Below the pieces are notes generated by a model, which did no database searches, had not been told where the DNA came from, and saw nothing but the letters and a program-made list of their open reading frames with translations. 64,000 nucleotides of DNA from Leguminivora glycinivorella (Eukaryota; Arthropoda; Insecta; Lepidoptera; Tortricidae): positions 12,477,549 to 12,541,548 of the forward strand of contig NC_062990.1 in NCBI RefSeq assembly GCF_023078275.1, given 5' to 3'. Shown here in pieces: positions 38,301-48,958 of this stretch. The translations under genes were made by a program, and so were the position numbers. Numbering within the stretch: position 1 is the stretch's first letter; each line of letters opens with the position of its first letter.

Positions 38301-39680
38301 GTTATAGGCGCAATTTTCAAACTTCCCCTAATAGGCTACTTGACCCTTTTTCAAAGTATGTCTCATATTATTAATTACTGTCTAATTAAACGAAAAAAAA
38401 TAGTACCATATTTTATTACAACTTAAAAACCCACAAAAAAATTATTTAAAGTTTACTTTTACGTGATCAGGCAAAAACAACATCAGCCATATTAATCTAT
38501 AGAATATCTATGACGTGACGTCAGTATATTTAGAAAAAATATTTCACATTGTCACACCCGTCAACGACTATGAATTTTAATACAATAGAGGTTGCTTCTA
38601 TGGAGATCAGATTACTACCTCTAATTTCCATAGTTGATCTGAATTATGTGACGTCACTCCATTGGCCAACACCGTTTTCGGAGTCCATAATTAAAAAAAA
38701 ACATACATACATCTTTAATTAAAAATACGCAGTCATCACGCACTTTTAATGCCCGCAAGCTATAAATATTGATTTCTTAAGTCAAATACTACAGAAAACA
38801 ATAACTTGATGTGCTAAATTCGATACGAGTCTAGTAGCCTATATACTAATTCCCGATCCGATCCATTCTGGTCACTCCACACATCCATCTCAACATTCTC
38901 ATTACTGCTACGTGCACTCCTTTCATCCTCCACCTTTGTCGCCCAGCATTCAGATCCATACAATACAACAGGCCTCACAATAGTCTTGTAGATGTAGTGG
39001 TGTATTTAGATATAGTTTTTTTTGTTTGAAAGCTGAGTTAGTCGGGAGTGTTGTTAGCCATGTTTCATGAAAATCGGTCCGCTATATCGCGGTCGGGGGT
39101 TTTTTCAAAATTTTAATTTTGTAATTCACGTCAGGGTCGATACTCGATGCTTCTGTCATTTTGGATTAATGACCCAAGGTATCGGATGTTTTCTATGTAT
39201 GTATTTATCAACACAAGCTTTGCTTAGTTTGGGCAAAGAGGATCGAGTATTATAGAGAGTTACTGTCGAAGTAAAATGTGTAACCACAGTGCATAGACTG
39301 CCATCTCTTGACACAGGCTTAAAACTTTTGAACCTCACTTTTGACAATTTGGCCCATGTTCTTAGCTTGATATGTTTTAAAATGTCAAATATTAATATTA
39401 GCGCCATCTAGCTGAGCGTACCCCAAAGGTGTAATGCCATCTAGGCCACCGTACCTTTTTGTGTATGGTACTGAGGTACGTTTTTTTCTTAGACTTTTAT
39501 TTGTCTATACGCAGTTATATATGTCTTTGGTTTGGGGTTTGTTTGATCTATGTAAGGTGTCCCCTAATATTTATTTATTTATTTATATGGCTATGCAAGC
39601 ATACAGTAACATAGGTTTTTATTTTCAGATTTGCCTCACGCACACTGTGGAGTCAGCACCGTAAATCGCACAAGCGCTAA
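35391..39680 (+). CDS. Five-finger C2H2 zinc-finger protein
   Basis: Six exons: 35391-35477, 35554-35692, 36108-36226, 36788-36987, 37402-37551 and 39629-39680 (TAA 39678-39680). All introns are GT-AG and all phases fit, giving 248 codons. The N-terminal 105 residues have no recognised domain (MKDSYHFVNVEEIID start). Fingers: C113-x4-C118...H131-x4-H136; C144/C147/H160/H164; C170/C173/H186/H190; C198/C201/H214/H219; C226/C229/H242/H246, the last completed only by the short final exon. The protein ends two residues later, so it is nearly all DNA-binding. It is likely a nuclear sequence-specific factor; I cannot assign a named orthologue. Intron 5 holds three extra copies of the finger-4 exon. 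Confidence 0.88.
36432..36741. mobile_element. hAT (Charlie-type ends) MITE in intron 3
   Basis: A 310-bp insert with ends cagccatactcaaactgtg / aagtttgagaaccgctg, the cagnggttctcaaact signature of hAT elements. The duplications GTTTATAC (36424-36431) and GTCTATAC (36742-36749) differ at one base. No coding content. Confidence 0.82.
37420..37975 (+). repeat. Tandem array of a zinc-finger exon (4 copies)
   Basis: Unit starts at 37420, 37557, 37700 and 37843 (periods 137, 143, 143). Copy 1 is the real exon 5. Copies 2-4 keep the finger frame (HAC..CGKRFLRPASWRRHERFVH) but share Arg-to-Pro and Leu-to-Trp changes relative to copy 1. Each of copies 1-3 ends with the donor ag|gtactaa; copy 4 has lost one G (gccagtact). 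No acceptor lies before copies 2-4, and read-through meets tac taa. They are extra pseudo-exons in intron 5. Confidence 0.9.
38050..38328 (-). pseudogene. RTE-type LINE, C-terminal fragment (part 2)
   Basis: The - strand frame from about 38320 reads MKIAPITEKMRSGRLAWYGH then GRGKPKQRWMDCVKEDM, the conserved end of RTE reverse transcriptase ORFs. It continues the fragment at 38853-38998, separated from it by an inserted repeat. Confidence 0.75.
38329..38846 (+). mobile_element. Insertion with taggctacttgaccc ends splitting the RTE fragment
   Basis: Begins taggctacttgaccctttttc and ends gagtctagtagcctat, so its ends are inverted. The flanks read through as one RTE coding fragment, which proves insertion. 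The left part matches the start of repeat R at 14323. Confidence 0.6.
38853..38998 (-). pseudogene. RTE-type LINE fragment (part 1)
   Basis: The - strand frame reads IYKTIVRPVVLYGSECWATK, a hallmark RTE stretch just downstream of the RT domain, then shifts frame. It adjoins the 38050-38328 piece in the original element. Confidence 0.75.
39001..39130 (+). repeat. Repeat G fragment
   Basis: tttgaaagctgagttagtcggg ... catgtttcatgaaaatcggtc ... gggggttttttcaaaatttt, the right half of the repeat also at 40988-41445, 45455-45680 and 57365-57870. It supplies the empty site for the MITE at 41155-41348. Confidence 0.7.
39185..39590 (+). mobile_element. SINE 3' portion interrupted by repeat R
   Basis: The left piece (gatgttttctatgtatgtat ... 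gctttgcttagtttggg, 39185-39233) and right piece (gatctatgtaaggtgtcccc ... tatttatttatt, about 39545-39585) are the 3' half of the SINE seen at 15498-16206. Repeat R (inverted copy) lies between them at about 39234-39530. Confidence 0.65.
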
Positions 39681-39683
39681 GGT

Positions 39684-39780
39684 AAGTAGTAGTAGTAGTA
39701 GTAGTAGTAATACACTTTATTGTACAAAAATAAAAACACATATAACAGGAAATAAACTACGGATTAAACAGTGATAAGTA
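39684..39780 (+). repeat. (AGT)n with retroposon tail
   Basis: Eight agt repeats (about 39687-39710) run into aatacactttattgtacaaa, a frequent lepidopteran retroposon end. It lies just after the zinc-finger stop codon, so it is probably in the 3' UTR. Confidence 0.6.
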
Positions 39781-40078
39781 ATATGATTGTATTTGCAAAA
39801 AAAAAAAAAAAATTTTGGCACAAGCTTTTATAGTCTTGTACCTTTCTTTCAACAGTCATCTACTGCTCTCCGAGACGTTTCTAAAAACCCCTTACTCGAT
39901 AGATACGACGTTTCATGACAGAGTTCCTATGACCACCTTTCTGCTCCAACATCAGATCAGCTCCATGATACCATAATGTTGCATTGTCACGTGATTTACA
40001 TATGTGTGCAAAATTTCAACTCAATCGGACACCGGGAAGTGGGTCTTTAGCTTCTACGTTTTGACGCACACTAACATA
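39781..40078 (+). other. 3' flank of zinc-finger gene
   Basis: No gene. Contains gcaaaatttcaactcaatcgg, a fragment of a common repeat. Confidence 0.4.
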
Positions 40079-40914
40079 CTAATAAATAAACTTTTTAACA
40101 AAAAATAAAACCGCCTTCAAAAATAAGCGCGTTACAAAACACGGAGAAACTAGAAAGCAAAAAATAATAAACCTTTGAATTCAGATTTCTTATCGGATTG
40201 CAATAATCTAAACATCCAAATTATAAACAAATCAATTACTTTTGTAGTCGGTACCAGACCTGTTCATCGCCTTGCTATTCCTGTTTGCACCACCCAACCA
40301 TACGCAGGCTGGCACCGACTCCAAAAATAATTGATTTGTTTATAATTTGGATGTTTAGATTATTGCAACCGATAAGAAATCTGAATTCAAAGGTTTATTA
40401 TTTTTTGCTTTTTAGTTTCTCCGTGTTTTGTAACGCGCTTATTTTTGAAGGCGGTTTTATTTTTTGTTAAAAAGTTTATTTATTTGTTGATTTTTAGTGG
40501 TTCCTATTGATATTCTATGTATCAGTCCGAATATATGTACACTAGTGAAAGAATTATCCTTTAACTCCTAACCATTGAGGAGTTGACCTTCCATCATCAG
40601 CTCAGCCACATAAAGTTATCACCATCAGGCGTAAATACTGGTGTACCTTTGAAAAATACACTAAAAACATTACATGTGCCTATAACATTTGAGGAGTTCC
40701 CTCGATTTCTCCAAGATCCCATCATCAGACCCCGACTTGGTGCCAATGGGACCATCTCGGGGTTATACCTGATCGAATGAAAAAAAAATTTTGAAAATCG
40801 GTCCATGATTCTCGGAGATATCGAATAACATACATACAAAAAAAAAAAAAAATAAATAAAAAAAAACATTCAGTCGAATTGAGAACCTCCTCCTTTTTTG
40901 AAGTCGGTTAAAAA
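40079..40914 (-). mobile_element. Foldback/MITE composite, copy 2
   Basis: A full reverse-orientation copy of 452-1264. The stem arms, about 40082-40255 and 40305-40480, are longer than in copy 1 and include aaataaaaccgccttcaaaa at both tips. It ends aggaggttctcaattcgact (complement) and an A/T tract at about 40840-40867. Confidence 0.82.
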
Positions 40915-40987
40915 GGCAAGTTGAATGCGCGAAATTCAAATTTTCTATGGGAATGGAACCTTTCGCCCTACATTTTCAATAAATTTT

Positions 40988-41445
40988 TAACCGCCGACGC
41001 AAAAATGACGGGGTGTTATAAGATTGACGTGTCTGTGTGTGTGTCGGTCTGTCTGTATGTCTGTCTGTCTGTGTGTGTGTCTGTCTGTGGCATCGTAGCT
41101 CCCGAATGGATGAACCGATTTAGATTTAGTTTTTTTTGTCTGAAAGCTGAGTTAGGCAGCATTCCCAGTTAAGCGTCGCGTGTGGCTGTGGCGGTGGCAT
41201 GGCGCGCGCCGCGCCGCCTGGGGCGCGTCTTACGTCCTTCCTATACAAAATGTACTGAGGAGACGTTTTTTGAATTACATTCAGGCGGCGTGGCGGAGAC
41301 GTCCGTTGCGCGCCCCGAGACATGCGTCTTATGAGTGTGGATGGTCCCTTAATCGGGAGTGTTCTTAGCCATGTTTCATGAAAATCGGTATACTATGTCG
41401 CGGTCGGGGGTTTTTTCAAAATTTTAATTTTGTGGTCTAATTCTG
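40988..41445 (+). repeat. Repeat G, near-complete, split by a MITE
   Basis: Starts taaccgccgacgcaaaaatg, with a gtctgtctgtatgtctgtct simple tract, then gtagctcccgaatggatgaa, and ends gggggttttttcaaaatttt. The insertion at 41155-41348 interrupts it exactly where the 39001 copy is continuous. Confidence 0.75.
41155..41348. mobile_element. Harbinger-like MITE nested in repeat G
   Basis: A 194-bp insert, GC-rich, with imperfect inverted ends ggcagcattcccag / gtgtggatggtccc and TTA duplications (41152-41154, 41349-41351). The paralogous empty site gctgagttagtcggg is at about 39030-39045. Confidence 0.8.
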
Positions 41446-41470
41446 TGATCTAAACATTAATCCTCGTTAG

Positions 41471-41603
41471 TGCGTTTTCACATTATCCGATCCGATATCG
41501 GATGTAGGACCGATATCCCATTCAAGCCGCCATCTTTGATTTTTGCCTTTGAAATTAATCCTTCCGACATCCGATATCGGATCGGATAATGTGACAACGC
41601 TCT
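41471..41603. mobile_element. MITE (cacattatccgatccgatat ends)
   Basis: The left end cacattatccgatccgatat and the right end atatcggatcggataatgtg are inverted around a core containing gccatctttgatttttgcct. A related, interrupted copy lies inside the hAT element (about 28165-29213). Confidence 0.7.
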
Positions 41604-41802
41604 TACGTGATATTCAATTGCAACAACACAAAAATTATGAACACTCAAGGGCCTGAGACATATTTCCTATCACAATCACAAGCAAGTAACAATTTCAGTA
41701 CAAATTTGCTCGGCCACTATACAAATAGATGAACTTATTTCTTCTATGTAAATATAGTTCTGTGGAGTTGATACTACTTATACTTATCATTTAATAATTG
41801 AA

Positions 41803-43940
41803 ACCGCCCAACTAGCAAACAAGTAATATAAATCAAGTGCTATACGACCTTTTAGCCATATAAAGGTTTTATAGTAGTTTTAAAAAAAACTGCAAGTCAA
41901 ATAAACGTTACACATCTGACAGTTAAGTCATTCTACCAAATAGTCTTATTACCATGTTTTATAAACGTTTTTGCGACTTAATTATACAACAATCTTATAA
42001 TGGTTTTATTAAAAACGTTTACCAAATAGAGCCGTCGTATTTCAGTAATTATTATAACGTTTATATAACTTTATTATTGTATAAACGATTTCATAAAACC
42101 TGAATTCGACAGTTATATAGCGGTATTAAAGGATAACTTCAATATGACAAAATGATATCAGTGTGACTGTTATCTACCATTTATTCAACAGTTGGTTATA
42201 TTAACGTTAAACAAAACCTTTAAAAAACCTTGAGTTAATGACAAACCTGTTATATTTCTTTATATATGTTTTTCAGTTGATTTTAGGTAACAGTTATAAA
42301 ACATCATACGTTTTAAAAAAGGTTTTAAGTTACTATTATGAAACAGTCGTAATTTAGTAGATGTGATATGTGAGTGAGCAATACATTTTTAGAAAAAAAA
42401 TGGATATAAGATCGTGGAAACGGTACAAAAGAAGTGGAATCTTCAGATGTCGATTGGTTTTCCTAGTTTCTAGGGAACCCTAAAACATTAGTAATGGCGG
42501 ACAATTGTAGTCGTTAAAAAAACATTTACTTAATGCTGCTTAATTGCTGCTGTTGTTGCTTAATTTCTTGTTTGATCTTATTTGTTGTATGTAATTACTT
42601 AATGTGCACAATAAAGAATATTATTATTATTTGTATGTCTTACCATATCTCGGGACCATGGGGTCCCGGACTTTTGGGAGGCATGTGTGGGGCCGAAGCC
42701 AACAGCACAGAGGCCCTTTTAGACACTTTAATCTAAAGGCAAGGGATACACCTGGCGGATACCATCCCCGAGCGCACAATATGATACATCCGGAGATGGT
42801 CCCCGCCAGGTGTAAAGACTATTTCAGTGCAGCACTTTTGTGTTGCGATGGGAACTAAGGTCATAGGCTATTGTTGTGCAAGTTGGATGGACTGGATAAT
42901 GGTCTATGGGGGGAGACTATCGGACACCTGCCATGACAACTAGTCTCAAGATTGTAAAAGACAGGCGGTGACTCGCCAACTCATTGAGTGGGCCCTGCAA
43001 AACGGCCGCACGCATGGTGCGACAACAGAGCAACACTTGAAGAGTGGCTGAAAGGTTGTCGAGAGGTGAGACTGCGGTAGCCAGATCCCGGTGATCCGTT
43101 CAGCAGGCCGCCGGCGTTATGACATTTTACACTTCCAACCTGGAGCATAGGTCCCGCTCTTGCGAATCCACTCTGGCCGGCCGATTAAGGCAAGCGCAGA
43201 GGCGAGGGCTAGATGGAAGTGCCCTCTGGAATATGGGTCCGCGGTGTCGCCACTCACCGTCAGCTCGCCACAAGCGGCCCCCGCGGGGTTATTATTATTA
43301 TTATTTTTATATTTCTTTATAATTCTCAGTATTTTGGGAATACTGGCATAATGGGTTACACGGGCCGAAGCCAAATTATTATTACTTAACTTAAAGTTAT
43401 ATTTTGGTCGTATAAGTATAAATCCACAACTTGTACCAAAATGGCTACTCTTAACGATAAAAAAATATTAAGAATTATTGTTACAAATTGTAAGTATTTC
43501 GAATAAATGCGCGATAGTTAAAAACTGTATATCGTCATATAAGTACTTTAGCGACAAAGTGACCTTCCCATACGAATTCAACTTACGATAAACGAGTAAA
43601 GTACGAGTAAAGGTTACACTAAACCTCATATAAAACAAAATGATCAGTTATAAAACATTTATTTGATATTTTGGTCACGTAAAGGTTTTCATTGTACTCT
43701 TTATACGACTTTTTGGTCATTCCTAAACCTTTACAATACCGTTAATAAACGGTTTAAGTCGCCATAAAAACCTTTACTTAATCTTTATCCGACCAATAAG
43801 TTGTATAATTTGCGCCACTTTCGCGTATTATAAACATTTAATTTTTCTTTACGTTTATATGACCAACGAATTTGACTAGAAGTTGCATAAAAAACGTTGT
43901 CGCAACTTTTATATGACTATATTTTGCTAGTTGGGCGAGA
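41803..43940. mobile_element. 2.1-kb TIR element with subterminal repeats
   Basis: Ends gcccaactagcaaac (41808) and ttgctagttgggcg (43935) are inverted. Both subterminal regions (41830-42350 and 43390-43930) are filled with degenerate tandem copies of a roughly 30-40 bp tataaacgtttt...cgact motif, in opposite orientation in the two halves. There is no transposase. A microsatellite-flanked retroposon (42627-43306) is inserted in the middle. No clear target duplication. Confidence 0.6.
42627..43306 (+). mobile_element. Microsatellite-flanked retroposon, copy B
   Basis: The most complete copy: attattattattt, then gtcttaccatatctcgggac ... cagctcgccacaagcggccc, then (TTA)n. Identical in most positions to the reverse of 1268-1940; copy C at 45905 is more diverged. 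Both sides carry ATT repeats, as expected if insertion targets such tracts. The open frames here overlap both strands equally and are not conserved as protein. Confidence 0.65.
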
Positions 43941-44009
43941 TAAAAAAAACTATGAAATAATGAAATGCCTGCTAAGTTAAAAACTGACCGAGTTCCGCAC
44001 ATAGTATAT

Positions 44010-44138
44010 CGTCACTACTTTGAAAAAATCTCGTATCTCACGCTGCTCCTCAAAGTTAAAACGCAGTAAGTCTATATGCATTCCATACATACTTACTACA
44101 ATTTTATTTTCATTGACAGACGAAGATACAAGTTTTTT
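44010..44138 (-). repeat. Truncated tatcgtcactact MITE
   Basis: Partial copy of 14165-14322; stops at aagttttttag, where the next repeat begins. Confidence 0.6.
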
Positions 44139-44612
44139 AGGGTTCCGTAGTCAACTAGGAACCCTTATAGTTTCGCCATGTCTGTCTGTCCGTCCGTCTG
44201 TCCGTCCGTCCGCGGATAATCTCAGTAACCGTTAGCACTAGAAAGCTGTGCAAAAATAATAAATGGGAAAAAAAATGTTTTATGGGGTACCCCCCCTACA
44301 TGTAAAGTGGGGGCTGATATTTTTTTTCATTCCAATCCCAACGTGTGATATATTGTTGGATAGGTAGATAGGTATTTAAAAATGAATCGTTTTTTGATAA
44401 TATTAATATTTTCGGAAATAATCGCTCCTAAAGGAAAAAAAAGTGCCCCCCTCTAACTTTTGAACCATATGTTTAAAAAATATGAAAAAATCACAAAAGT
44501 AGAACTTTATAAAGACTTTCTAGGAAAATTGTTTTGAACTTGATAGGTTCAGTAGTTTTTGAGAAAAATACGGAAAACTACGGAACCCTACACTGAGCGT
44601 GGGCCGACACGC
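44138..44612 (+). repeat. Repeat T (tagggttccgtagtc)
   Basis: Begins tagggttccgtagtcaacta, has a ctgtctgtccgtccgtc tract, ctacatgtaaagtgggggct, and closes with tacggaaccctacactgagc. It is a very common lepidopteran repeat; ends are inverted (gggttccgta / tacggaaccc). Confidence 0.8.
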
Positions 44613-45454
44613 TCTTGTTTAAATTATACTCGAGCGCGGCGCGGGCGTCCGTTCTCTTACGAGTTACGACTTGCGTCCCTTCTGTGCATTTTACCCCTTA
44701 GAGTGGCAACATCAACTTCATACAAATTGGTTGAGCCTCTAAAGCAAGCGTAACTGGGGTAGTACATTCACCTTGCAGAAAACGGCAGCCAAATAAATAA
44801 CACTAGACCCTCGACTATGGATGATAGGCGATGCGATGCGACGACGGCGGCGGCCGCGCCGCGCGACGATTGCGCGACCGGCGTCCATCCACTCATAATT
44901 AAAGATCGTTATCAGCGTGCTGTATTGGTGGCAGAGTATGGTTGGCAAAAAAACAAATACACAAGTATTTAAAACATTATATACTTAACAAATTATGAAA
45001 TATACACATATTTATAATTATTTATCTAAATTACATTGAATAAATAACTAAAATTTGTTTAACAGATTTGGCTTCGTGCACTACTTTTGACTTGAACTGG
45101 GTACTTGAATAACAATTCTAGATAGTCTTATCTAGAGTGCATTTGACTATTTGGATTAAAATAATATGTCTACACTTCGCGTAATGTATTTTTATAACAT
45201 AATTAATGTCATTTACGTACCTATATTGTTTTAAAAATATATAGTTCATCGGAAAAGGCTTTGTACCGTAGAGGTGTAATCCTAAGAAGGTAAGTATTTA
45301 TTTTGTAGTTAAGAACAAAGTGAATATTTAAATGTAAGTATTTGTCTTTTTTGCCAACCGTACCGTTTGCCACGAAAAGTGCACCTTGATAACGATCTCT
45401 ACTCATAATCAAGCCACAGCCCTAGAGAGACAAACGAGCACGTTTTCCTTTTTA
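44613..45454. mobile_element. GC-rich interval and a TIR element
   Basis: agatcgttatcagcgtgc...ggttggcaaaaa (about 44902-44950) is inverted at about 45345-45392 (ttttttgccaaccgtacc...gataacgatct), marking a roughly 500-bp TIR element. 44620-44900 is unusually GC-rich (gacggcggcggccgcgccgc) but shows no frame with support. Confidence 0.5.
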
Positions 45455-45680
45455 ACCCCCGACGCAAAAACGACGGAGTGTTATAAAAAGTGACGGAGTG
45501 TATAAGTTGACGTGTCTGTCTGTGGCATCGTAGCTCCCGAACGGATGAATCGATTGTTTTTTTTTTTGTTTGAAAGCTGAATTTTTAGTCTGGATCTGGA
45601 GTGTTCTTAGCTTAGCCTTGTTTCATGAAAATCGGTCCACTATGTCGGGGATTTTTTCAAAATTTTAATTGAGGTACGGA
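45455..45680 (+). repeat. Repeat G, short copy
   Basis: taacccccgacgcaaaaacga at the left, gtagctcccgaacggatgaa, and ttttttcaaaattttaattg at the right; internally deleted relative to 40988-41445. Confidence 0.65.
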
Positions 45681-45904
45681 ACCCAGAAAAAACGCACTAA
45701 AATTGTTTAGTGCCATTTTATAAAATTATAAATGGATAAACATTTAAGAGGAAACTGGAGCTAAAATTCCCATACCTATATGGGGAAATTAGTGCGATAA
45801 GGATAACTCAGGTGAAAAATAATGCGATTTGAGTTTTCCAATAAAAAAAAATTAAAAGAGTGCGAGGGTAGCAGCATATAGCGAAGCATTTTATACGATT
45901 TCAA

Positions 45905-46635
45905 TAGTTATGTACCTGTATGTCTTTCCCATCACGGAACAATGGTATTCCGGACCTTTGGGAGGCGTGCGCGGGGCCGAAGCCAACACGTAGAGGCCCT
46001 TTCGACACTTTAATGAAATGTAAGGGGTACACCGAGCGGATGTTGCCCTTGCCCGTATCATGGGACACACGCAGAGGCAACACCCGCCAGGGTGTAAGGA
46101 CTATTTTAGAGTTAATGGAATCTAAAATGAACTGGTCTATTTTGATGAAAGTGATGGACTAAATACTGGGCTATGGATAAAAAACCGGACGCCTGCCTAA
46201 TAAAACGGTATCCAATTTTATTTCCGGCAGACGGTGACTCGTCCCCACAAGATGGGCCCCCACAAAAAGCGACATCCAAGATGGCTCAAGGGCAACACCG
46301 GTGTGAGAACTCAAGGGTGTCGAGAGGTGTACACCGCTTTCTGCCCAGTGGCTGTTAAGCCACTGCACCAACTCGCGTCTTATGCAAATTTTCTCTTCCA
46401 CCCCTGGGGCATATAGCCCTAACGACTCCACTCTGGACGGCCAGCCAAGGCAAGCCAGAGGTAGAGAGTACTGTCCCACCCACCCGCCTTACGGGTAACA
46501 GAACTCCCCAGGAGCACTCGGGTACGTGGGGTCGCTGTTCCCCAACAGCTCGCCACAAGCTGCCCTGCGTTGACTGATTGCACTGGTAAAACCAATGGGC
46601 GATGGGGTCGTCACATCCCTACGCCTACCTGTATT
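45905..46635 (+). mobile_element. Microsatellite-flanked retroposon, copy C
   Basis: A diverged relative of copies A and B, recognised by ctttgggaggcgtgcgcggggccgaagccaac at the left (positions 45956-45987), cgtgtcgagagg-like sequence in the middle, cagctcgccacaagctgccc near the right, and (att)n at 46634. Its several open frames are not shared with the other copies. Confidence 0.6.
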
Positions 46636-48560
46636 ATTATTATTTTTTTATTCGTTTATGAGTGCCGTTTTAAGGACTGTGCTGTGCCGAAAGTATATGA
46701 AGTACATATTTATCAAGCTAGGTAATCTAGGTATAATTATGTTTTTATTTTTTTATACCATTTTTATATTTTTCGAGTAAAATAGTTATGAGGTTATGAC
46801 ATACGGATGGTGGTAAGCGGAAATGTGTTAACCCACATTAATTTCTCAATAAAATGTCAACTTTAACCGTCTAATTTTTGAGTTCACACCTTACCTAATC
46901 ATATTGCAAAATGCATTTGGGGACTGGGATGACACATTATTGCGCGTATTATGGACGCGCGGACATGAAGAAACTATAAGATTTTATTTTTCCCCTCACT
47001 AGCTCGGAAACACGTGTTTTGTCCTTTAATACCAGCGGGTAAAAACGCATTTTATCCACTAGTGGGTAAAGTAATTTGACCTTGAAGAACGTCAAATTAA
47101 CTGCTTCAAAATTGATAAAAGTAGGTGAATCTAGTAATAAAGATGATTTACCACCTGTGGAACTACTGGAAGTAGTGATAAACGCATTTTTTGCGTTGTA
47201 GTTTCCTCGCTATAGTGAGCGGAAAAGTTTTGTGTTACACTCGGGTGCAAATGTATTTTACTTCTCGTGTGTTAAAAAACTCGCAAGTTCAGGATTCTAT
47301 TCTCGAACCACTCGCTTCGCTCGTGGTTTAACTATAGAATCCTTTCACTTGCTCGTTTTTCAATTCCACACTCGACGTTAAAATACAACTTTGCCCCCTT
47401 GTATAACAAATAACTATTGTCCATTTTTGATACGGAACCTTAAAACTGTAACACACTATGCCGTGTCGTAACTGAACATTTCTCTTTTTTTTAATTTTGA
47501 TTTTTTAGGGAATTTTAGGTCAATTGTGCTCAGAATCTTAGTACTTTCAATCTCACTGGGAGACAAAAAGTGTCCCAGAATTTTCATACATTTCTGTTAC
47601 TTTTCTCTTTTGTTACCCCACACAACATGTACGGAAAATGGTAACAAAATAAGAAAAAATCGTATGATTCTAAGTAAAAATAGCATATTTTTTTCAAAAA
47701 TATCACATTTCATAAAAGTTTAGTACTTTACACAATTTATTTCTTTTATACTGTCGGTATTCAACCTTATATAGGTTAAAATACGATATTTGCAAGCATG
47801 ACGAAACATAATAAGTAAGTAGGTATATTATTGTGAACTTGTATTGTAAATATCAAATTTGAATCTCGTCATATTCATCATATTAGTTCAAGACGGCCTG
47901 TAACTATTTTATAAGCATGTTATAAGTACGTTCGCGTGTCACAAGTACCACCGCCCATACAAACTAAAATATACGGCGCGATAGGAAAACTCGATTATTA
48001 ACCTGCAAAATTATCAAGGCCAGTCACATCGTTTCATAACACCTCCATTTTCTATTCTAAGATACCTCCACGACTTTGTACCTTTACTTTAAATTACGAC
48101 GAAAATTGTGTACATGTTTTTGGGTTTTTTACATTTTACTTCTTAGTAATTACGCACACAAAGAGTATTGTTTGAAATATTAAATATGATTTTTACATAT
48201 ATTTTAAACATTGTTTTAAAGAATTTAAATATTTTCGTTTATAAATATCTTAAAATATGAAAATAATAAGTATAATATACAATAAAATTTCCCGTTCGTA
48301 CTTATTTATTAACAGAATGGTATCGCAACGAACTCTGACTGAGCTCGCACCTATTCCGAGTTGTTAAACAAAAACGTCGTAAGTGCCTATACGTTTTATA
48401 GCGACATACTACATTTCGATCTATTCCGGTAGTATTTGTTTCGTCCCAGGCGCGGCCATGTTGAGACCGATGCGCTGGGACTATTTCCCATCGCTTAACA
48501 AGCTATTCACTATAAAGCAACGACTTTAAGCTTGATCTCTGAGTTATTAAGAATCTCTAG
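46636..48560. other. Intergenic, one repeat recognised
   Basis: 46980-47400 contains a common repeat with cgaaccactcgcttcgctcg and tatagaatcctttcacttgc. The remainder is AT-rich with no exon or RNA gene that I can support. Confidence 0.4.
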
Positions 48561-48762
48561 GCCATGGATATACTGGTGGGACTGAAGGCGAAGGCTCGCT
48601 TGCGCTCTGTATACGATAAGAATAACTGCCGCTACTTGCTAGTCCCGCCAGTTTAACGCGGGCGCTCGGACGTTACCGCTGTGCCTGCGCGAACGAAAAC
48701 GCACGCAATTCAAATTTCGAACGCGCGTGAAAATTAGAACTTCCGAATTTAAAATTACAAAA
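48561..48762 (+). promoter_or_regulatory. Promoter/5' UTR region of MADF gene
   Basis: A locally CpG-rich stretch (cgcgggcgctcggacgttac) directly upstream of the MADF exon in an otherwise AT-rich neighbourhood. No TATA box. The transcription start is not determinable. Confidence 0.35.
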
Positions 48763-48958
48763 ATGGTCAGAACTAAAGACGGGGACGGAATAAAAAGCAA
48801 CCTGATTATTACGGAGGTGCAGAAGAGGCCTTGCCTGTTCGACTCCAACCATCCTAGCAATGGAGACAGGGCTGAGAAGGCAAGGTGCTGGGATGAGGTG
48901 TACGCGAGCGTGGTTCCTGGGTACGCAGCACTCGGGCTCACGGAGAAGTTTGCCGCTG
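48763..48958 (+). CDS. MADF-domain protein, first coding exon
   Basis: From ATG 48763 (context aaaATGg; an in-frame ATG at 48727 would add 12 residues) the exon encodes IITEVQKRPCLFDSNHPS, then RAEKARCWDEVYASVVPG, the first two helices of the MADF (Myb/SANT-like) DNA-binding domain. It ends at a donor G|GTATGT after FAA. The third helix must lie in a later exon, which I do not find in the window, so the gene may extend beyond 64000. Beyond 48958 the frame stays open to 49113, but the residues stop looking like MADF. MADF proteins in insects are sequence-specific transcription regulators, often with BESS domains. Confidence 0.72.

Noticed and set aside
46171..46558. Frames up to 102 codons on both strands
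   Set aside because: Inside retroposon copy C and not conserved in copies A or B.
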